This document shows, one piece after another, positions 5,469-9,731 of a DNA stretch of 9,731 nt; within the stretch, counting starts at the first letter, position 1; each line of letters begins with the position of its first letter. The notes below the pieces were generated by a model, which saw only the letters and a program-made list of their open reading frames with translations, had not been told where the DNA came from and did no database searches. This stretch comes from Verrucomicrobiota bacterium. GTDB lineage: Bacteria > Verrucomicrobiota > Verrucomicrobiia > Opitutales > Seribacteraceae. The stretch covers positions 1-9,731 of the forward strand of contig JACNJI010000240.1 of assembly GCA_014382645.1 (NCBI GenBank). The letters run 5' to 3'. Both the position numbers and the translations under genes were made by a program.

Positions 5469-6374
5469 ATGCGCACATACAACGCCACGCACCTCAACCA
5501 ACTCGAGTCCGAGTCCATTTTCGTGCTGCGGGAGACGGCCGCCCAGTTCGAACGTCCCTGCCTTCTTTTTTCGGGGGGGAAGGATTCCATCGTGATGGCG
5601 CATTTGGCCGCTAAGGCCTTTGCCCCTGCAAAGACACCCTTTCATTTTCTTCATGTGGACACGGGGCACAATTTCCCCGAGACCATTGAGTTCCGAGATC
5701 GTTTCGTGGAGAAACGGGGAGCCCAATTGGTCGTGGGGTTGGTGCAGGATTCGATCGAACGAGGCACGGTGGAGGAAGAAACGGGGCCAGACGCCAGCCG
5801 AAATGGCCTGCAGTCCGTGACCCTGTTGGAGTCCATCGAGCGTGAAGGCTTTGACGCCTGTCTCGGTGGCGGTCGCCGGGACGAGGAGAAGGCTCGGGCG
5901 AAGGAACGTTTCTTCTCTCATCGTGATGCGTTTGGGCAGTGGGACCCCAAGAACCAGCGACCCGAGCTTTGGAACCTGTTCAATGGTCGAATGGCTCCCG
6001 GCGAAAACTTTCGTATCTTCCCTCTTAGCAATTGGACGGAGATGGATATTTGGCAATATGCCCGACTCGAGGAAATCGACTTGCCGAGTCTTTACTTCGC
6101 CCATGAGCGAGAGGTGGTTGAGCGGAACGGCAGCCTTCTCGCAGTTTCGGAATTCGTCGTTCCCCGTGAGGGTGAAAACCCTGCCAAGGAAACGGTACGC
6201 TTTCGCACGATTGGTGATGCCACTTGCACGGGTGCCGTTCGGTCCAATGCCTCTTCTCTTGACGAGGTTATCCAAGAGGTGGCTGCCTCGAGAATTACCG
6301 AACGTGGTTCCCGCACCGATGACCGTCGTTCCGAGGCAGCGATGGAAGACCGTAAGAAACAAGGATATTTTTAG
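5469..6374 (+). CDS. cysD: Sulfate adenylyltransferase subunit 2
   Basis: CysD is the catalytic subunit that forms APS and pyrophosphate from ATP and sulfate, in complex with the GTPase CysN. The 301-aa length is normal. The PP-loop SGGKDS is at 35-40, HVDTGHNFPE at 62-71, GGGRRDEEKARAKER at 133-147, and the C-terminus ends in the family signature RRSEAAMEDRKKQGYF. The start at ATG 5469 gives the expected short N-terminal helix (THLNQLESESI). It lies 60 bp after cysC and 9 bp before cysN. No truncation or odd residue is seen. Confidence 0.97.
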   Translation: MRTYNATHLNQLESESIFVLRETAAQFERPCLLFSGGKDSIVMAHLAAKAFAPAKTPFHFLHVDTGHNFPETIEFRDRFVEKRGAQLVVGLVQDSIERGTVEEETGPDASRNGLQSVTLLESIEREGFDACLGGGRRDEEKARAKERFFSHRDAFGQWDPKNQRPELWNLFNGRMAPGENFRIFPLSNWTEMDIWQYARLEEIDLPSLYFAHEREVVERNGSLLAVSEFVVPREGENPAKETVRFRTIGDATCTGAVRSNASSLDEVIQEVAASRITERGSRTDDRRSEAAMEDRKKQGYF

Positions 6375-6383
6375 GACATTCAA

Positions 6384-7658
6384 ATGACCGAAGACAAGAA
6401 TTATCTGGAAATGGATCTGCTGCGGTTCACTACTGCGGGAAGCGTGGACGACGGAAAGAGTACCCTCGTCGGGCGACTTTTTTACGACACCAAGTCCATC
6501 TTCGAGGACCAGCTAGAGGCCATCGAGCGTTCCAGCAAGCAGCATGGTGACGAAAACGTTAACCTTGCTTTGTTGACCGACGGATTGAGGGCCGAGCGAG
6601 AGCAAGGAATTACCATCGACGTCGCCTACCGTTATTTTGCCACGCCCAAGCGAAAATTCATCATCGCGGATACGCCGGGCCACATCCAGTACACCCGCAA
6701 CATGGTGACGGGGGCCTCTACGGCAAACCTAGCCCTCATATTGGTCGATGCCCGCAAGGGAGTGATCGAGCAGACCAAGCGCCACGCTTTCATTGCTGAT
6801 CTTCTCGGGATCAAGCACGTCGCCGTCTGCATTAACAAGATGGATCTCGTGGACTACGGTCAGGATCCATACGATAAGGTTCTCAAGGAGTTCGGCGATT
6901 TTGCCTCCCGTCTCGATAACGTTACTGAGCTGACCTTCATTCCGATCAGCGCATTGAAAGGTGACAACGTCGTGGAGCGATCCGAGCACATGCCGTGGTA
7001 CAAGGGGTCTTCGCTCCTTTATCATCTCGAAACCGTATACGTGGGGTCCGATGCCAATCATGTGGATGCCCGTTTTCCCGTCCAGTGGGTGATACGCCCG
7101 CATTCCGACGAACATCACGATTTTCGGGGTTTTGCCGGTCGAGTGGCCGGGGGGGTCTTCAAGCCGGGCGACGAGGTGACCGTGCTGCCTTCCGGGTTTT
7201 CGACACGGATAAAGAAGATCTTCATGGCGGAGAAGGAACTGGAAAAAGCGTATAATCCGCTCTCCGTTACCGTTACGCTTGAGGACGAAATCGACGTCAG
7301 CCGCGGCGACATGCTGGTGAAGCCCAACAACCAGCCCAAGGTTGATCAGAACTTGGATGCGATGTTGTGCTGGTTTTCCTCTTCCAAGAAGCTAGTGGCC
7401 GGATCAAAATATCTTCTGCGGCATACTACCAAGGACGTTCAGGCTATCGTCACCGAGGTTTTGTACAAGGTGGACGTCAATACCTTGCACAAGGTCGAGG
7501 ATGATCATGAGTTCGGAATGAACGACATCGGTCGAGTCACCCTGCGCGTTTCCCAACCTTTGTTTTTCGATACTTATCGGCGCAATCGCAATACGGGGAG
7601 TTTTATCTTGGTGGACTCCTTCACCAACGAGACTTTGGCCGCAGGTATGATGCGCTAA
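6384..7658 (+). CDS. cysN: Sulfate adenylyltransferase subunit 1 (GTPase)
   Basis: CysN couples GTP hydrolysis to APS synthesis by CysD. The 424-aa EF-Tu-like protein has the G1 motif GSVDDGKS at 19-26, G3 DTPGH at 96-100, G4 NKMD at 151-154 and G5 SAL at 189-191, followed by the beta-barrel domains (FRGFAGRVAGG, then VSRGDMLV). It ends after the elongation-factor-like region with SFTNETLAAGMMR and has no fused CysC domain, in agreement with the separate cysC upstream. An AGGA Shine-Dalgarno (6373-6376) overlaps the cysD stop codon 7 nt before the ATG, which suggests tight translational coupling. It is the clearest ribosome-binding site in the window. Confidence 0.97.
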   Translation: MTEDKNYLEMDLLRFTTAGSVDDGKSTLVGRLFYDTKSIFEDQLEAIERSSKQHGDENVNLALLTDGLRAEREQGITIDVAYRYFATPKRKFIIADTPGHIQYTRNMVTGASTANLALILVDARKGVIEQTKRHAFIADLLGIKHVAVCINKMDLVDYGQDPYDKVLKEFGDFASRLDNVTELTFIPISALKGDNVVERSEHMPWYKGSSLLYHLETVYVGSDANHVDARFPVQWVIRPHSDEHHDFRGFAGRVAGGVFKPGDEVTVLPSGFSTRIKKIFMAEKELEKAYNPLSVTVTLEDEIDVSRGDMLVKPNNQPKVDQNLDAMLCWFSSSKKLVAGSKYLLRHTTKDVQAIVTEVLYKVDVNTLHKVEDDHEFGMNDIGRVTLRVSQPLFFDTYRRNRNTGSFILVDSFTNETLAAGMMR

Positions 7659-7714
7659 TTCGTCTCCCGATTTCTGTTTGTATTCCGGTCGCAACTGTCA
7701 GTGCTTTGTAAACA

Positions 7715-8839
7715 GTGAACTTTCCCGAAGAACTCCCGGAAAAGCTTCGTCAGTTGGGTCTTCGCCTGCTCGATCAGCATGCCGCCCGTACTCTTGTTCC
7801 TGCGTTGGGCGAAGCAAGCGGTTACTGGTTCGGAGGAGGAAACCTTGTTCAAGAGCCTTCCGGCGACTTGTTGCTTTGTGGTCGCTATCGTAATTCTGGA
7901 GATGCCCGCAAGGGAACCGACGCCGGTGAGAGAGGCCTTGAGCTTTCCATCTTCAGGGCAACGAATTCCGAAGGCCCGTTCGAGAAAATTCATTCCTTCT
8001 CCAAGGCGGATCTCTCCACCGAGGATGCTTCCGTAGTCTCAATCGAGGGTGGAAGTCTCTTGCCTTCCGTCGATGGTGAGTCTTGGGAATTGTTTGTCTC
8101 TACCGAGAAACAAATTCCGTATCCCAAGAATCTCATTCACTTTCAGAAGCCCGGAACTGGAGTCTGGAGCATCGACTGCCTTTCTGGTGATTCCTCGGAT
8201 CCGACCTCGATCAGTACCGAAAACTCGGCTACTGTACTTTCGACTTCGGAGGGAGGTTTTTTGCATATGAAGGATCCCGTGGCCTTTCGGACTTCCGATG
8301 GTTTCACGCAACTCGTTTTTTGCTCGCATCCCTTTTCTTGGTCTAGCTCCAATACAGGTTTGGCCACTCGCGAGGCTTCCGGAGGCCCCTTCCACCTCGT
8401 TAGCAAGAGCTTACTGGATCGAGGTCCGAGCTGGGACGTCGCCTGTGTTCGTGTTACTGAACGGCTCCCGTTGCCGCAAGTGGGCATTCTCGAGAATCTG
8501 GCTCCTCTGTCTTTATACTTCTATGACGGGGCAGAGTGCCTACGGTCCCTTGACCAAAATCCGAAGGCGGCTCGTAGACCCAGAGGTTACTCCTGCGAGG
8601 AACTCGGCGGACTCGCTTGGGGATTTGACGATGAGTTTCCACAGTTGCGTCGCATATCGCAAGATTTTCCTCTATTCATCTCACCTCATGCAACCGGTTG
8701 CAGTCGTTATGCCTCGGCGATTTTCCTTGCCGATGGAACCCTATCCGCAGCATGGCAGCAAGTGGCCGCCGACGGTTCTCAACCTCTTGTCGGGCATTCA
8801 CTGAACGCTGAGGAAGTAGCTAGGGTTCTGAGGGTTTAA
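7715..8839 (+). CDS. Predicted five-bladed beta-propeller, glycosidase-superfamily-like protein
   Basis: This is a 374-aa protein without a signal peptide, so probably cytoplasmic. The GTG at 7715 is the only sensible start: an in-frame TAA lies at 7709-7711 and the next ATG is far inside. Repeated beta-strand units of the kind seen in the GH43/32/62/68/117/130 five-bladed propeller superfamily can be read: YWFGGGNLVQEPSGDLLL (37-54), SIEGGSLLPSVDGESWELF (109-127), MKDPVAFRTSDGFTQLVF (185-202), PSWDVACVRV (238-247) and YASAIFLADGTLSAAW (332-347). The KDP motif with Asp187 resembles the conserved R/I-D-P acidic position of these hydrolases. I cannot assign a family or substrate, and catalysis is not established. 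It begins 56 bp after cysN on the same strand, so it may share that transcript. Non-enzymatic propeller is the main alternative. Confidence 0.65.
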   Translation: MNFPEELPEKLRQLGLRLLDQHAARTLVPALGEASGYWFGGGNLVQEPSGDLLLCGRYRNSGDARKGTDAGERGLELSIFRATNSEGPFEKIHSFSKADLSTEDASVVSIEGGSLLPSVDGESWELFVSTEKQIPYPKNLIHFQKPGTGVWSIDCLSGDSSDPTSISTENSATVLSTSEGGFLHMKDPVAFRTSDGFTQLVFCSHPFSWSSSNTGLATREASGGPFHLVSKSLLDRGPSWDVACVRVTERLPLPQVGILENLAPLSLYFYDGAECLRSLDQNPKAARRPRGYSCEELGGLAWGFDDEFPQLRRISQDFPLFISPHATGCSRYASAIFLADGTLSAAWQQVAADGSQPLVGHSLNAEEVARVLRV

Positions 8840-8915
8840 CAGAGATTTACCCCCACTTTTTCTCTATCGACTTTGGCTTTTCAGTTGGACAATTTAGCTC
8901 GTCTTCGACGGGGAG
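8840..8915. other. Convergent intergenic gap, no clear terminator
   Basis: These 76 bp separate two convergent genes. The gap has a T5 run near 8858 without a stem before it, and a minimal hairpin CGTC-TTC-GACG (8900-8910). I see no convincing terminator in either direction. Confidence 0.4.
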
Positions 8916-9731
8916 TTATTCCCAAGAATAGACCAATCGTATGTAATACTTCAAGTCCAAGCCCTCTTTCCCCGGGGCGGGGGTGCTGTTGTAACTGTTG
9001 GAGAGACCTGAGCGAATTTTCCATGGTGACTTTTTCCCGAGAGGGACCACCAGCGCCGAATCTTGGGTAAGCAGGTAATTGCTGAAATCGGTTATACTTG
9101 GGACTATGGTGACGTCAGTTTCCACCGATAGCAAATCCGAGAACCTATGTGAATGCTCGAGTCCGAAGTCTATGGCCGGATCGTCTAAGTCGTTCCCGCT
9201 GCCTTCTTGATAGGCTTCGTAGCGAAAGGCGGCACCTGCCCGGAGGGAGAGGTTCCTGTCGTCCTCGTTCCAAAAGATATACTTTAACCCCGAGGCCACG
9301 GTCGCTCGGATGTCGATTTCCTCCAATCGGTCGGACTCGAGATCCGTCTTTGCATACCAGCCGAGATGGTCTGTGAACTGGGAAGCGTATTCGGCGCCTC
9401 CTTTGGTCTCGTCCACAATGGTTGCGCTCTCTTTGTGGCTGTTGTTGTAGGATAGATAAAGGTCGACGGTGCGTAATTTGTTGCCGTAGGTCGAGTCGGC
9501 TCGAAGGCCAAGGCCGAAGTCTTCCGTATTGCCCGAGCTGCCCGCGAGGTCGAATCCCATTGAGTTTTTCCACTTCATGCGGTTCGCCTTAGCCAGTTTG
9601 TCTTTGGCGACGGTGACGGGGTCTTGTTCGGATTCCCGCCAAAGGTGTTGCAGGTTTTCCAGTTCGACTAAAACGGGAGGTACTCCCACGTTTAGTTTTC
9701 CTGCGTTCCCCGGGGCCACTCTTCCCTCTAT
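8916..9731 (-). CDS. DUF481-like outer-membrane beta-barrel protein, 5' end missing
   Basis: The frame runs off the right edge of the window, so the start lies beyond 9731; GTG 9719 is probably an internal valine. 271 residues are visible. The first ~50 are a soluble, partly helical segment (VELENLQHLWRES, VAKDKLAKANR). A beta-barrel pattern then begins at MKWKNSMGFDLAGSSGNTED, with alternating hydrophobic and polar strands such as RTVDLYLSYNNSH, GLKYIFWNEDDRNLSLRAG and FRYEAYQEGS. It ends in a strand reading LDLKYYIRLVYSWE, where the aromatic-rich C-terminus resembles a closing barrel strand although the last residue is Glu. This matches the DUF481 (YdiY-like) family of putative outer-membrane proteins, whose function is unknown. 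It is convergent with the propeller gene. Confidence 0.75.
   Translation of the reverse strand: MEGRVAPGNAGKLNVGVPPVLVELENLQHLWRESEQDPVTVAKDKLAKANRMKWKNSMGFDLAGSSGNTEDFGLGLRADSTYGNKLRTVDLYLSYNNSHKESATIVDETKGGAEYASQFTDHLGWYAKTDLESDRLEEIDIRATVASGLKYIFWNEDDRNLSLRAGAAFRYEAYQEGSGNDLDDPAIDFGLEHSHRFSDLLSVETDVTIVPSITDFSNYLLTQDSALVVPLGKKSPWKIRSGLSNSYNSTPAPGKEGLDLKYYIRLVYSWE

Noticed and set aside
5436..6383. Long open frame (315 codons) on the minus strand
   Set aside because: It is antisense to cysD almost end to end and has no recognisable domain; long antisense frames are common opposite GC-rich genes.

Overview
The window looks like chromosomal DNA from a Verrucomicrobiota-type bacterium, possibly Opitutales/Puniceicoccales. 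This placement is inferred from gene content: an SHD1-domain secreted protein, an FGE-sulfatase-fold protein, an IPT/TIG lipoprotein, a DUF481-like outer-membrane protein and a stand-alone cysC-cysD-cysN set. It also rests on moderate GC and on start sites that mostly lack a clear Shine-Dalgarno. No marker gene fixes the lineage. No mobile-element gene, CRISPR array or rRNA is visible.

Layout. 1-783 (+): the 3' end of a gene for an FGE-sulfatase/C-type-lectin-fold protein that lacks the FGE catalytic cysteines. Its last ~35 codons look like the variable repeat of a diversity-generating retroelement (DGR) target. 784-1130: 347 bp without a gene, first a GC-rich GGAGC-rich tail ending in a hairpin with a T-run, then an AT-rich, palindrome-rich stretch with a perfect 10-bp tandem repeat. 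1131-1302 (-): tandem tRNA-Thr(UGU) and tRNA-Ser(UGA), both with encoded CCA, behind a plausible promoter. 1389-2294 (-): an IPT/TIG lipoprotein, divergent from hemW (2331-3506, +) with only 36 bp between them. 3538-4681 (+): an SHD1-domain exported protein split into two reading frames inside a proline-rich linker, probably one gene with a frameshift. 4803-7658 (+): cysC, cysD and cysN. 7715-8839 (+): a cytoplasmic protein that looks like a five-bladed beta-propeller glycosidase-superfamily member, 56 bp after cysN. 8916-9731 (-): the 3' part of a DUF481-like outer-membrane beta-barrel gene, convergent with the previous one.

How the genes work together. CysD and CysN make APS from sulfate and ATP (with GTP hydrolysis), and CysC phosphorylates APS to PAPS. 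No PAPS reductase, sulfite reductase or sulfotransferase lies in the window, so whether the PAPS feeds cysteine synthesis or sulfation of glycans cannot be decided here. The propeller protein may share the transcript. HemW handles heme. The most notable signal is the DGR-like C-terminus at 652-759. No reverse transcriptase or template repeat is present, so any such system would have to act from elsewhere in the genome, or the sequence is a fixed remnant.
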